From Aspidiotus rigidus (Eukaryota; Arthropoda; Insecta; Hemiptera; Diaspididae): DNA of 64,000 nucleotides. The notes under the pieces were generated by a model. The model saw only the letters and a list, made by a program, of their open reading frames with translations. It was not told the DNA's origin and ran no database searches. The stretch lies in the NCBI GenBank assembly GCA_035079385.1, contig JAVHKY010000059.1, positions 1,414,001 to 1,478,000 on the forward strand, in the 5' to 3' direction. Of the stretch, positions 45,901-58,010 are shown piece by piece (positions within the stretch are counted from its first letter, which is position 1; each line of letters opens with the position of its first letter). The position numbers were made by a program, and so were the translations under genes.

Positions 45901-48580
45901 AAGGTGAGAATAGAGCCGAATGAGCAGAGCAAGTGAGAATTCGCAGACTCATTCGACGCATAGAGAAGCTGGAAGAGAACGTTCAAAAACTGATATGATG
46001 ATGACATTTGTTGTAGGGATACTTTGGAATAACTTTTGAGAAATAGCGACCTCTAGTGAACAGATCGGACAACTTTTTGTTTTTAATGACAGCCCAGTTT
46101 TTATATCAACATCAACGATCAATTCCCAACTCATCCCAAACTCCTCTTTCGGAAGTTTTGTCCGGATGTACATTTCTTATGAAAACTGATATTCAAAAAA
46201 TTAAAATTGGAGCCCTTATGAACTTTCATCAATCGACTTGAACCAACACTTTCTTGAAGGTGGGGAAGGGGAATGGAGATACAACCGACTATCATCGATA
46301 CAAAGAATAGGAAAGAGTACTGCGAAGACGCACTGACCCACCAGTAGCAATACGAGTATAACAAATACGATAAAACTAGAAACTTTCAACGGAAATTCGC
46401 TTCTGCTTCCACCAACCGCAATATCTGAGCCTCGCGATGTCACCCGAATCACTGACGATCAAAAATTTGAATAATTTCTTCCACAACATTTCTCTATGGC
46501 TGTAATATCGGCTCACTGTTAATCGCAAAACAGTGTTTTTATTCATGCAGGTACAATTATAACCTACGCGATAGCGCACAACTACGACAATAACGAACAG
46601 GAAAAAAGAAGAACCTGTGAGGGGGTTGAGGGGGAAGCGGGTGACGTTAATGTTAAGAAAACACCGAATGACCAGCGAAAGAAAGGCGTGTAACTCCTTC
46701 ATTCGCACCTGTGCAGTCGATTTAAACTAAAAGCGAAAGTCAACGTTGATTTAGCGAAAGTAACGTCGAACAAGAGTCGAAAACCTACAACTACAATGTA
46801 AGCCTAGCAACAAATCAAAATAATAAAACGCGTCAATTTCCTTTTATTGAACGCGTTACACACGGAAATAGGTACAAACAACAAACAACTTGAACAAGTT
46901 GATCAAACTTGGTATGATATTGTAGGTAAGGTAAACCCAGAAGTAATTTTTTTTTTTCTCTCTCTAACGAACATTGCCAGTTTTCAAGATCGGGAAAAGA
47001 AATTCATACGGAAGCTAAATTTCTAAACGTTAAGTTTTGATCATTGAGTCTCCTCGCAAAACTCAAAGAGCGAATGAATTATCGACGATCATGATCCGCG
47101 TCAGTCCACGCACTCTTAAAACGCACGAACTTACTTATCATGTACGCAGTTTTAAATTCAACCAACTTAAAATTTTGAATTTGGTTCTTTCAATAGCGCA
47201 AATAGTGCGCCCACATTTCTATATTATCCGCCTAAAAGCAATCACTCATTACAAAGAATAAGTCGGCGACGACGACGAGTACGAATTCGAGGAAGTAAAT
47301 CGGATCCTTGGTACGCCTTTCAAGGAGCCCACCATCAATTTCTCGTTTTTTAATTAGATTCTTCGACGTATACTCCGAAGAACGTGCTCCAATTATTCCC
47401 CCAAACCACGTAATATTTACAAACAATTATCGATAACCTATTTACATGAGCGACTCTTTCTACACACTCGTGAATGTGTCAGAGAAACGATAAGAAAAAT
47501 ATTATTTCAGCTGAAATTTGTTCGAAATTATATAAATTGTAAATGACTCACTGAATGAGATCAACAACTGAATCGATACAGACGAAAATTATTGTAAGCT
47601 GGAAGGTGACGAATTCGGAGCGAATTATTTTTCGAATGGATAGGAATTCCAAGACTCAATGAGGTTGAGCACCTTTTGGTACATAATTCGCAATTTTGTG
47701 GGAGAAAAAACAGAATCGTTAACATCCCATTGTTTGAGATTCATGGATTCGGTCGACTATAAAGTGGGCGATGAGGACACGTGTGTCGCATTGAAATTTA
47801 ATGATCGTGTAGTCGGTAAAGTGAATCAGAGAAATTTCGAACTTTTAGAACGAAGCAGAATAAATTGAGGTTTGGGCAAGATAAGGCCGTGCGACTTAAG
47901 AACATAAGGCGCCTAGGTGATCTCTACGAAATAATCAGTTAAAGTAATTTATTTGAATGTAACCAAGTTTATCACGATTGTCTTTCAATTTTTAGCGTTC
48001 TAGAAAGTTGGTCAAAATTATTTAAAAAGAGAAAAACCAAGACTTCTTGACCATAAAATCGTGTACAGCTGTATTCTATTCCTGGAGGAAGAGACCTCAC
48101 AAAAGGTGTTCGCGATCGCGCTACTTTCAACACTTTCATCATCTAACTAGAACTTTTTTCTCTTACACGTAAGTCTTTGAAAATTCTTGGACCCCCTCCC
48201 CTTCTCCCACCACATAACAATTTTCTAAATACGCCACAACATTTTTCAAGTTCCACTATGCACATCTATTGTTCAAAAGTTGAAATTTTTTCAAGTTCCC
48301 TAATTCAGTGTGTCTGTAAAAATTGCGACTAGACAATCCAGGACTATTTCGGAGACCTATCCAAGACTTTTCCGAGACCCATAAGAAAATTTCCTTGCAC
48401 TCATCTGTTCTTGAAATTTAGCAAGAGACACACCCACTCATATGAATTTTCTTTATTTCACTTTATTTTCTAATTTATAAAAAATTGCAATTTCAAGAAG
48501 TTTCCCAGAGCCTTTTGGACGAGTTCCGAAGCATTCCGGGTCCACTTTGAAAAATATGGGACTTGAGCGGGACTTCCGGG
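45901..48580. other. No gene seen
   Basis: AT-rich sequence without repeats that I recognise. Open frames such as 47659-47868 plus have plausible amino-acid composition but no motif, and no splice pattern that decides the matter. Confidence 0.4.
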
Positions 48581-49000
48581 ATCGGCCAGGGTGTCTACTA
48601 AAATCAGAAAATTGAAATCCGGTACTTTATCGAATCTATAAGGAACTTGACCAGAATTTTTTCGGGACCATACCAAGACATTTTTTCGGCTTCATGGGAC
48701 ATTGGAAATTATATTAATTTTTCGTAAAATAATTTTTTCATAATTCTCTCATTAGACTCAGAAGAAAAAATTTTGCGGGTCGATCTTGCTGAATTCCGGT
48801 GTAATCCGGGTCCTCTTCACAAAATCTACACTTTTAGGGGTTTCGGGCTTCTTCGGGACTGGTAGGTAACTTGGCTACTTATAGCTCCAAAGTCAATATT
48901 TTCCGGAGTTCTGAAGGCAAACATTGAGGAAGAAGGCGAACGGATGGCAACTGGCAGGCACTGTCTTCGAAATAACCTCTCATAAAACATGTTCCATAAT
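48581..49000. repeat. Dispersed repeat beginning cagggtgtctac
   Basis: The block contains ccagggtgtctactaaaatcag, ccgggtcc, ttcttcgggact and, at the right end, cctctcataaaacatgttcc. The last word is matched near 61630 by cctcccataaaacaggtttcc, next to a caaacattg/ggacg context. Likely an old interspersed repeat. Confidence 0.4.
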
Positions 49001-49325
49001 GAACAATTTAGGCTATGCTTTTTGGAATAATTCTGCAGGTTTCAAAACTTGAACCGTCACCCATTAAAGTCTCGTTTTACCAACGCAAGCGAGCTACTAT
49101 AGACCGCCAAATTCAAATAGACCAATTCCGGGTGTTCACGGTTGGTCTCGAGTGTAATGAGAGAATCTATAAAGAAGAGGTGAAAGAGGAAGAGGGAGGA
49201 GTTCATTACCAGTATTAAATGATAATACCGTTAATATAATCCGCGTTCACCTTCCACAATTATTATTCACATAATTTTTTACCCCTCTCCAACTTTAAAT
49301 CATTATTTTTTTTGGAAATGAATTG

Positions 49326-49365
49326 TCCCCCCCCCCCTCTCTCTCTCTCTCACACACACACCACA
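49326..49365. repeat. Compound microsatellite C-CT-CA
   Basis: A run of C, then CT repeats, then CA repeats in direct succession. Simple sequence with no further feature. Confidence 0.9.
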
Positions 49366-49422
49366 CGGGTGGTTATTGGTTCGGAAACATGAATTTGTGA
49401 TAGTATGTGAAATGGAAGAGGT

Positions 49423-49924
49423 TTAGAAAGAATGGATTCTGAGTAATTGGAGAGAGAAGAGGAGGTTTGAGAGGGGATAGAAAAAGATTTTTAGAGGCTT
49501 AGGTAATGTGGACCGGGAGGCGGATAATTCCTCGACATGATGGTATTGATAAGAGAGGAGGGCGGAGAGACCAAGTAAAAGGAAGGAGTGGGTGAGGCCG
49601 GTGTACCCGACTCTTAGTCGTGCTATGACTACTTTTCCATAGCGTGCGTCGGGAACGAATTGGAGAGGACCAGGGAGTCGGGGATATTTGAACTGAACAA
49701 AGTTTACTGCTGTGCTGAGAGGACTGAAGGTTGCACCATAATAAAATGTTTGGAGAACTACAGTAAGATTTAAAATCATAAGCCGGAGAAGGTAAAGGAT
49801 CAGTGATTGGGATGAATAGCAGAGGAATCCACAGGAAGGCAATTGAAGATAGAGAATATGCTGAGTTGTAACTATGAAATGACGAAATATCATGACTCTT
49901 GGGTGTGAGATGATCACTTTTCAT
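49423..49924 (-). pseudogene. Jockey-like non-LTR retrotransposon fragment, C-terminal end
   Basis: The minus strand reads YGKVVIARLRVGYTGLTHSFLL, which matches the conserved block after RNase H in Jockey-like elements (usual VVLARLRIGHTRLTHSYLL). HHVEELSAS follows, resembling the CxxC...TVEH region but without its cysteines. Two overlapping frames share the signal, so a frameshift is present. It lacks the RT and most of RNase H. It may be the same family as 16890-18394, but the preserved parts hardly overlap. Confidence 0.7.
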
Positions 49925-50239
49925 GTTATTTTAGGCTGGTAGACACAAGTATTCAGTTCGTAAAACTTGCGCTGAGTTAAATTTCCGGTTTCGGGGTGAA
50001 GTATTGAAAAGAGGAGGCGATGCAGTCAAATCTCGTGTAGGGGAAAAAGGTCTCGACCAGTACGTGTATCACATGATTATTTATCTGTTCTCGGTAGTCT
50101 TAAATACTAATCCTAACTAGTCTTGAATAAAAATAATCGAGCAAATCATACTATCACGTAATCAAGTACCTATTAAGATATTTACACCAAAAATAAGCAT
50201 TCTGAAAAATCTCACGCAGAATGATCAGTTTTAGCGGGG

Positions 50240-50529
50240 AACCCGCTATCCCTTTTGTTGGGGGTACCTCCAGGGAATTTTCGTCCGCGCGCGCGAGCAA
50301 GGTTGATGACGTCACGGAGAGGGGAGGGGGACTTGGAAAAATGTCGACCCTCTAGCCATATATGATAGGAGGGGGACTTGAAAAAATTCCGACTTCTGAG
50401 CTATATATGATAGGAGGGGGACTTGGAAAGACGACGGCTTTCAAGTTATCACGTCATGATTTTCAGGACTTGGAAAAACTTCAGGCTCTAGGGGACTCGG
50501 GACAGCGGGTTCCCCGCTGCCATTTCAAT
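50240..50529 (+). repeat. Dispersed GACGTCA/GACTTGGAAAA repeat with internal tandem
   Basis: Contains cgtccgcgcgcgcgagc, ttgatgacgtcacgg, and then three consecutive units of catatatgataggagggggacttg(g)aaaaa-type sequence. The block is bracketed by gcggggaacccgct at 50234 and agcgggttccccgct at 50503, which are inverse to each other, suggesting a boundary hairpin. Antisense relatives lie at 8130-8230. Confidence 0.6.
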
Positions 50530-50760
50530 CCTGCAATCTGCAATGGCATCTAATTTTTTTGCCCCCAGATTTCTCCAAGTTTTCTCTTCCCTCACAAATA
50601 AAAAGTTTTCGGTTCACATCACCACCAGATGTTTTTATTGAAATTTTTTATTCATAATTGCAGCGAGTCTCAAACCATCTCTTCATCTTAAAAGAATCCA
50701 CTTACTTATCTCTGGACACTCAATTTTCTGCTTTTCTCCGGTTCCCTATCACGTGAGAAT
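50530..50760 (+). repeat. Dispersed repeat shared with 8260-8560
   Basis: Shares gaaattttttattcat and gcagcgagtct with the 8.4 kb copy, in the same order. No coding. Confidence 0.5.
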
Positions 50761-53560
50761 TGAGAGAAGGGATCGAGTCGAATTTCACAATTCACCAACA
50801 GCGAGAGGAGAGTCGAAAAGTCGCTTAAATCGCCCTTACGTAATTCTCGATTGCCCATACATGGATTTTAGGCGATTTTCACACGTATTCATACGCGAAC
50901 TAGATACAGTGACGAAAAGATTCATTGATGTTGCTTAGATCTCATAGGATTGCAGATGGTCATACACCTCGATGGCAATCAAAAATTGAGGATAAATCAT
51001 TTTCCTTTCAACAGGGCAAGGACTATCACAAAATCATCGTATACGAAACTTGAAAATATTTTCCCCTTAATTTCTCTACTGAAAGTTCCCAGAATAACAA
51101 ACCTCTAATAATAAAAAATTAGGCTCAGCAGATAAAATCTGAACATATACGTATACCATTAATACTGATAAGTTTCATGAATAACACATTGGAGGACACA
51201 ATTTTCAACTGGGCGAAAGATGATAATAAACAAGATAGTGACAAAACAGGACTTTTCATATCCTTCGATACAAGTAGAATTATACCAGACCTAACACGCG
51301 AGGCAGTCGTCCATCATTCCGTCATCGAAGGGATGCATAAATATGGGCAAACTTTCCAATATCTATTTTAATATCAACGAACACACAAACCTCCACACAA
51401 AACATACTCACGCTAATAACTTATCATCGATACCAACTCCTTGCAAGGATAGGTTGAAAATTTTCGCGTAGGAAGAGATAATTTGAAAAACAAAAAAAAC
51501 GTACATAACTTTCTATTCCTTTCGATGGGGTCCAAATTTGCGACCCTGTGCTTAAAGCAGTTGCAGACCTATTCCACCATAAAGGAGTGCAGAAATTTCA
51601 ACATTTAGACGGTAAAAACAAAACCCTCACAAGGATTTTCGACCTCTACACGCTGGAGTCACAAATTCATTCAGAAAAAAAAAAAACTGATATTCGTACA
51701 TTTCAAGCCATTCTTTCCCAATTCAGTTTGTTTACACGAAAAAATTCGTACCGTACTTCAGATTATTGACACACACACACACATCGTGAAATTAACCCGA
51801 CCTAGAAGAACAACAGACCGTACACTTTGAACCAGACTCCAAGGTTTCGATTTTCACTGCAATTTTCTAGTAAGAGTAGGTATGTACCCATAATTGACGC
51901 GATTAACGATTACTGAATTCTTTTCCTATCATTCCACAATTTTCTCAAATTACCGGACTAATTTTTGCACGCAATACCGCGCACATGTTTGCAAAGAAAC
52001 CGAATCTAGGCACACGTAATACGATCACTGACGAGAAAACAAAACGGAATTTTCTGAAGAAATTGCGTTATTTGTTTATCTCTCAGAATCAACATCCATC
52101 AAAACAATCGAGTACACCTGAGAGGCCTGTGAGCCTTGAACCTGAGCTTGTCGAAGAGAAGGAAGCTCACCCATCAACAAAAGGCTTGAAAATGAAAATT
52201 CGATCGACGAAATCATGTTGGTCAACATAGTTGAACACTTAAAAGCGTATTACTCTTACTCACGATTTTTTCGATCGATATACTCGTAGATACTTCACGA
52301 CCGATCTAACTCGAAATAGGCATCGGACGAACACATAAACCATGTACCACTCCGAGACGATATATAGACGACACTAAACGCGGAGTCAATCAGACGACGC
52401 AACGGTAGGACGACGCGACGCGGACGAAAGACGTGCACTGTTTGATATTTTTTTCTTCTTCGCGTCAGATTTTCGCGGAGGTGTCACAAAATGATCTTCT
52501 CCTCGTTAAATCTTTCGCATTGAATACGGGTGTTATTAGCACGTACGGCGTCGCTTCAACAGAATATTCAAACCTAATACTTTTTTCACCCAAAATGAAC
52601 ACAACTCATGGGTAAACAAAAATGTTGGTAGTAGTACCAATTTTGGATACCGGTTCAAGGGTTTCTTGACGCTTGACTACGAGTTACCGCATAATACATC
52701 GCTTATAATATAATCACCTCACCTTTTGGCGTAATAGTCGTCTTAACCACGTTTATTTTTTTCTTCATCAAATAGCAAAGTGAAGCTTTTTACGCGTCGG
52801 TAGTGCAGAAGAAAATACAAATATTTTATAAGATATATACGGTACGAGTGGAATAAGATAATCTTGGGTAAATACAGTAGCTGTCGATTTGTTTATTATG
52901 TGGCATACAACGAGTGTGGGTAATTCAACAATGCGAGAAGTCGACGTCCTCAGATTCGATAAATTATACATTAACCAACGGGGGAGAGTTCGAAAACGAA
53001 AAGATTGAGCGCTGTACAGAGGCGGCGCAAATCTCGACAACTATTTTCTTCAAATCAGACAAAAAAAAAACAATCCGGCACAACACGATACAAGCCTGCT
53101 CCAGTGTGTTTGCCGAGCAATGGAGTTCGTATCGAAGATATCTAGGGCATTTAAATTCCATAGGAAACATACATCATTCCACGGTGTCAAATTCAGAAGT
53201 AGTTATGACGCCTTCTCACCAAAGGAGTCACGGAGCACGGGGGCGGGAAAACGAAACAAACAATTGCGAGCTTTTCAAGTTCATTGTAAAGCCATTGAAA
53301 CATTCTATGATAGATTTGAATGACAGATTGAAATTCTGAAAGTATTTTTCAATTAAAATACCCATTCCCGGGGCACTGTCTTTTTCGTGTTCTCAACTGG
53401 AAGGAATCAAGTATACAAAACTTCACAAAATTAGGATGATCTTCTTTTCTATTATACTCGTACGAGCGAGCTTTTGAACCATTCTAAGGATTATCAGCTT
53501 GGGATTGATAACTGTGAAAATGTTCACCGGAACTCGTATCAAATGTGATGAGGTGCATGT
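50761..53560. other. No gene that I can support
   Basis: AT-rich with an ACACAC tract near 51770. Several short frames (51177-51371, 51548-51769, 51985-52230 plus) have rather gene-like composition but no domain. Positions 52380-52440 are rich in acgacgcgacg words. Confidence 0.4.
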
Positions 53561-53686
53561 AAAGCACTGAAAATTGAGAAAATCTCAAGGGTACGATTCC
53601 ATACTTTACTGGTTAGTGAGTTTACAAGAGTACTTTGTAGCAGCGAAATGCAGGAGTAAGCCGAAAAAGTCAGAGTCAAGAACGAA

Positions 53687-54099
53687 ATGAACGAATTGTA
53701 CAAAACGATCATCAAACGGAAGAATGGTTGGATGTATGGCCAATATTTCCATCTGAACAAGTACTTGGAACACCCGGAATTTAAAGGAATGATATTCAAC
53801 GGAGAGGACCGAATGGAAGCCCAGACGAAATCGATCAAGAGGAAAATTGACGGACTGAAAAAAGAGAGGACAGAACACCAAAGTACAACTTTGCTGCCAG
53901 CGTCACTTGTGAGGTGATAGATAATCTGAGGAGGAAGGTCAGGGACCAGGGGTTAATCCTTACTAAAGCCGACAAGGGTAACGCGATCGTAGTCCTGGAG
54001 AAATCCTCCTACGTTTCCAAGGTTCAAGAAGTTCTCACTCAATGTGGAGCTATTGAAAATAGCTCTAACTTTCCTAACTACGTGTTAGGAAAGTTGTGA
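53687..54099 (+). pseudogene. PLE-B N-terminal region
   Basis: Two overlapping frames, 53687-53917 and 53914-54099. The first reads NELYKTIIKRKNGWMYGQYF and on to a basic KRKIDGLKKERTEH helix. The second carries the PLE signature LILTKADKGNAIVVLEK, with the ADKG core intact, and SSYVSKVQEVL. They meet at a small shift near 53917. A stop-containing gap (54100-54160) follows before the RT motifs resume in [18 protein letters not shown]. Confidence 0.8.
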
Positions 54100-54141
54100 A
54101 CGGGAGTGAGTTTATCATAAAAAGTTCTTCGCTCAAAAAAG

Positions 54142-55164
54142 CTCTGCTCGTACTAACCCTGTTCCCGCCCTCCTCTATGGGTTGCCAAAGGTTCACAAGA
54201 TGAATACTCCTAGGCGGCCTGTCGTCTCCTACGTCTCCTCCCCTGCCTATTTTCTGGCCAAGTTCTTGGATCGTTGGTTCAAGTCTCGAATCGAGTACGA
54301 GTCCCTCTATTCCGTTGAAAATTCGGTTTCTCTGGCCGAGAGGCTCCTCCGGGTACTAGCCTCTGCTCATTTGATGTAGCCGGCCTCTTTCCCAACATAC
54401 CAAAGGCCCATACTATGCAGTATATGGGTGACCTACTTGTAAAGTTCAACATTCCTCATAACGAGATACAGGAATTTTTTGGCCTCCTTAATGCGTGCTG
54501 GTCCCCTAACTTCTGTAAGTTCAATGGGAAATTTTACGAGTTCCCTGAGGAGGTAGGCATCCCCATCGGCTCTCCTTTGGGCTCTCTCGTTTCGGATATA
54601 TTTATGTCCAGATTTGAGGTTGACTTGTTTTCCTCTGGCCAAGTGCTACTGAGTCACATGCATTACTGGCACCGATATGTGGACGATATATTATGTGCGT
54701 GGACCGGTCCTCAAGAGCTCCTTGGTGAGTTTCTTCAGTATCTGAATAAAATGTATCCCTTCATAAAATTCACTACAGAAATTGGAGGTTCTTCCATAAA
54801 CTTTCTGGATCTCACTATCTCTGATAGAGATGGGGACCATGAATTTGCGATATTCAGGAAGGATACTTCGACCGATGCAGTTGTCCACGGATCGTCCTTC
54901 TGTCCATTTTCTCATACGATCGCTGCCTTCAATAGTCATATTCATCGACTGACTAGCATTCCGCTAAGTCAACCAGCTTTCCAAAAGGAGCTGGCGACCA
55001 TTAAGCACTTGGCCGCTGTGAATGAGGTCAACTTGGATATTAACCGTATGGTCCGTAAAAAACTTACGAGGAAGGGCCTTGATTCTACCACTTCCCTTCC
55101 CCGCGATCTGAGTGGTAATAATAGTAAGAGATTACGTTGGATCAGGCTCCCGTTTTTGGGTTAG
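54142..55164 (+). pseudogene. PLE-B reverse transcriptase
   Basis: [21 protein letters not shown] (the PKIHK motif) begins near 54180. A frameshift near 54350 precedes motif [14 protein letters not shown], whose catalytic Asp is present. The frame 54415-55164 then has motif B, IPIGSPLGSLVSDIFM, and motif C, HRYVDDILCAW, followed by the thumb and linker. A TAG at 55162 separates it from the endonuclease frame, which continues in the same register (FSSKLTRVLRPFGF). Apart from one frameshift and one stop this polymerase is well preserved. Confidence 0.88.
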
Positions 55165-55644
55165 TTTTCATCCAAGCTGACTCGTGTCCTCCGCCCCTTT
55201 GGCTTCAGGCCTGCTTTTTATAACCTCACTACTGTGAAGGGTTTGTTTGTTAGGCTAAAGGACCCCATCCCGCGGGGGGAGAGGAGCGGGGTGTACAAAT
55301 TGGAGTGCAAGGATTGTAACGGCGTTTATATAGGCGAGACGGGTCGCCAGCTTGGAATTCGAGTAGAGGAGCACCTTAAGGCCTGGAAGAAAGGTAATTT
55401 GGGTGATTCGGCCTTTGCGGACCACTTTGTCTCCAGTGGTCATAGTTTCAAGGAAGGTTTGGCTACCCTTCTCCACAAGGAGAATTCTTACTTCAAGCGC
55501 GTTGCGTTGGAAAATATCGAAATAGTGCGTCATCTGAACAGTGACGATGTTACCGTACTCAACAGGTATTTTCCCGACGAAGGTTTAGTTGAATTGGTCT
55601 ACGAGTTTGAGTCACCTCGCGAGGGCTCGCTCGTTCAATCCTGA
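55165..55644 (+). CDS. PLE-B GIY-YIG endonuclease domain
   Basis: The frame continues in register from the RT after a single TAG. It encodes ERSGVYKL, ECKDCNGVYIGETGRQ and RVEEHLKAW, then FADHFVSSGH, the full GIY-YIG core with the catalytic Tyr, Arg and downstream acidic region, and the CKDC cysteine pair typical of Penelope endonucleases. The C-terminus (VLNRYFPDEGLVELVYEFE) ends at 55644. The domain itself is uninterrupted. In the family it nicks target DNA to prime reverse transcription. Confidence 0.88.
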   Translation, partial: FSSKLTRVLRPFGFRPAFYNLTTVKGLFVRLKDPIPRGERSGVYKLECKDCNGVYIGETGRQLGIRVEEHLKAWKKGNLGDSAFADHFVSSGHSFKEGLATLLHKENSYFKRVALENIEIVRHLNSDDVTVLNRYFPDEGLVELVYEFESPREGSLVQS

Positions 55645-55700
55645 TCTCGTTGGTATTCTGTTTTATGAGTCGTATCTGGGTCAGTGCCGTTCTAACTTTG

Positions 55701-55725
55701 CCCGATGATGGTTTGTTAACCGAAA
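55701..55725 (+). ncRNA. Hammerhead-like hairpin core of PLE-B
   Basis: CCGATGA, then TGG, a loop, ACC, then GAAAG. It has the same layout as the PLE-A hairpin in an otherwise different 3' region, which argues for conserved function in RNA. No stem I or III partner was identified. Confidence 0.35.
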
Positions 55726-55872
55726 GATCTCGCATCTTCTCCTTTATATCTGCGGTCTTTGTAATTAGTTTCTCGTTTACTCTACTCTTTGAGTATTCTG
55801 TCATTATGTCGAGCCGTAACGTTTCGGACCGTGTCAATTCTACCAATAGAACAAGCTGATCTTGACAAAGGT

Positions 55873-58010
55873 GCTCGGTAGCAGTAATTCTGAATCGTCG
55901 CTAACTTGTGCCCCTGGGGTGGTGGCAGGAGTCGTTTGGGATGAAGGTATTGGTGTGCGTCGGCTTCTTGTAGATTTTGTATTCTGTCCTGTTATTCTCC
56001 AGCATGAGTGTTAGGTCCAAATAGTTGGTGGTCTCACTACCTTTCCCACTGTGAATTTGATGCTCTCATTTATCGCATTTGTTTTCAGTAAGAATTGGCT
56101 CACCAGTCTATTATTGCCTGATTACACAATCAAGATATCATCTAGGTATTTAGCCCAGTATTTTTTCAAGTTTCTGAACTTGCTGACTTTCAATATCTTG
56201 TTTTTCCTATCATTCATGAATATATCCGCCAATATCGGTGGCAGCGGTAATCCCAACGGTAGTCCTTTTCCTGACTGGAGGACTTGTTATTAAATCGACA
56301 GTCTTCCTGTATTTTTGCGTACTGCAGCCCGTCATCGTTCCCATCGCATCTGTTGTTTCGCAGCAGAGTGAGAAGTTTGTAATGGAGAAAGACGACTCAT
56401 ACCAAGAGCCGGAGAAGGACCCAATCCAGAAATACCAGAACAAGTTGAACGCTCCGAGACGAACCAGGTAGCACCAGAATTCAAGGCGACTGTAAAACTC
56501 TACAAAGCGAAACGTCTGGTGAGACCACTGGGTGATAGTATTTAATCACCATGTCACAAGATAGCGAATATCACCGCTCCATTCTTGTATGAAAAACACC
56601 AGTTCGCACCTAAACAAAGCATCAGAAACAAGAAGGAGCTGATAGCTGGATTGGATACGGTGATAATGAAGGACGATAAACCGGTATTCTTGGACTCACA
56701 AACTTGTTTGGTCCCATACTGAATGAGGAACTTCTCAGCCGGCTGCGAAACAACAGATACTATGGAAACAATGACGGGCTGAAGTACCGACAAATAAAGG
56801 AAGAGTGTCGATTCAATGACAAGTTCTTCAGCTAAGTAAAAGACTGGCGATGAGATTATCGCTGTAACCGATACTGGCGAAGATATTCATAATGACAAAC
56901 AAAACAAGATATTTAAAGGCAACAAATTCAGAAACTCGATCAAATACTGAGTTAGATACCTTAATTGTGTAAGTAGGCACAAATTGACAGGTAGATCAAT
57001 TCTTTCTGGAAACGAATGCGATGAATGAGAGCATCAAATTCACAGTGGAAAAAGATAATAAGACCATTAACTATTTAACCTAAACTCTCACTGAAAAACA
57101 ATAAGATAGAATACAAAGTCTACAGGGACCCGACACACACAAAACAATACCATCATCCTAAACGACTCCTACCACCACCCTAGGCACAAGTTTGTGGAGT
57201 TTCAGAACCACTTTTAACGAGCAATCTCTTTCCTGACGAACAAGGAAGAGACGAGGAAACAAATTGAGATAGTAAAGCAGGTTACACTAAAGACGTAGTT
57301 GAGGTAGTCCTCGGGAAAATGGAAGCAAAGGAACACAGTGAGAGAGTACTTCGGGTCAGTACCACACACAGGAAAGTACACAAACAAGGTGTCAAAGGCA
57401 TCTAGTGGTTTGATGTGAATGTGGGTATCCACAGAGATCCGCTCAAGTTGAATTAGAGAATAAGCAACGACCAGATGGAGAAAAAGGACAAGGGAAGCTT
57501 GAGCGGAGTGTACTACCTCAGTCGCCAAGGCATCTACATAGATGTAACAAGGAGAAAGTTTGACATTTGAAGAAAGTAGCAGGGAAAAGAAGACAAGTCA
57601 CTGTTTGGCAAACACTGTGAAGAATATTTGAAATCACACATGTAGAAAACTATAAGAAAAGAAGAAAACTCTGGGAATAGATTGAGATTGCAAAAGCAAA
57701 GATGAGAAAAGCCAGCCTCTTGGACAATGTAATCACGTTTGACAGCCATTGATTATTCAGCTTGGTGATTAAACAAGATGGAAAAGACAAAACTGACCAA
57801 TAGAATGAAAACAAATTTGGTAACCAATAGGACCGCAGCACATTAGTGGATGAACCAATCACGACGCAGTTTCGTTTTACCCAATCAGATCACAGTATTA
57901 AGACTATAAAAACTAATGTTTACGGCCTTGTTCCTCAGTGCCGATGGGGTAACACTCGAAAATACGCTTGTAAGCTAACTAATCAATAAAGTCGAAAAGG
58001 CTTTTTTTGA
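55873..58010. mobile_element. PLE-A copy 3, diverged head-to-head copy
   Basis: Positions 55873-56376 match PLE-A RT in antisense (compare 11890-12420 on the same strand). From about 56383 to 58010 the element reads in sense, from the region before motif A through RT, GIY-YIG and the 3' promoter-like module. The two pieces meet near 56376-56390, so part of the RT is present twice as an inverted repeat. Many stops and indels mark it as old. The copy 1/2 single-base deletion is absent here: the cacaagttt region stays in frame (HHPRHKFVEFQNH). No target duplication found. Confidence 0.8.
57797..57910 (+). promoter_or_regulatory. CCAAT/TATA module of PLE-A copy 3
   Basis: CCAAT at 57797, 57824, 57855 and 57881 and TATAAAA at 57904. 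Order and final spacing match copy 2, although the surrounding sequence is well diverged. The hairpin core (ccgat, gggg, loop, ctc, gaaa) follows at 57938-57962 in degraded form. Confidence 0.5.

Larger units (their letters stand above)
53590..55860 (+). mobile_element. PLE-B, Penelope-like retroelement with nearly complete ORF
   Basis: A separate Penelope family from PLE-A: protein identity in the motifs is low and the 3' region differs. The coding order is N-terminal region, RT, then GIY-YIG, all on the plus strand. The 3' part (55645-55860) carries a hairpin of the same plan as PLE-A (CCGATGATGG, loop, ACCGAAAG at 55701-55725). I could not fix the ends or find a target duplication. PLE-A copy 3 starts within about 15 bp of its right end. 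Confidence 0.9.

Noticed and set aside
47659..47868. Open frame of 69 codons with plausible amino-acid mix
   Set aside because: No recognised motif and no codon or splice evidence; reported only as part of a featureless stretch.
51985..52230. Open frame of 81 codons rich in Lys, Glu and Pro (MFAKKPNLGT...)
   Set aside because: Composition looks coding but there is no domain, no clear splice sites and no neighbour to join; I cannot tell it from chance.
55650..55859. Plus-strand ORF after the PLE-B endonuclease
   Set aside because: It lies in the PLE-B 3' region across the conserved hairpin and has no protein motif, so it is untranslated sequence.
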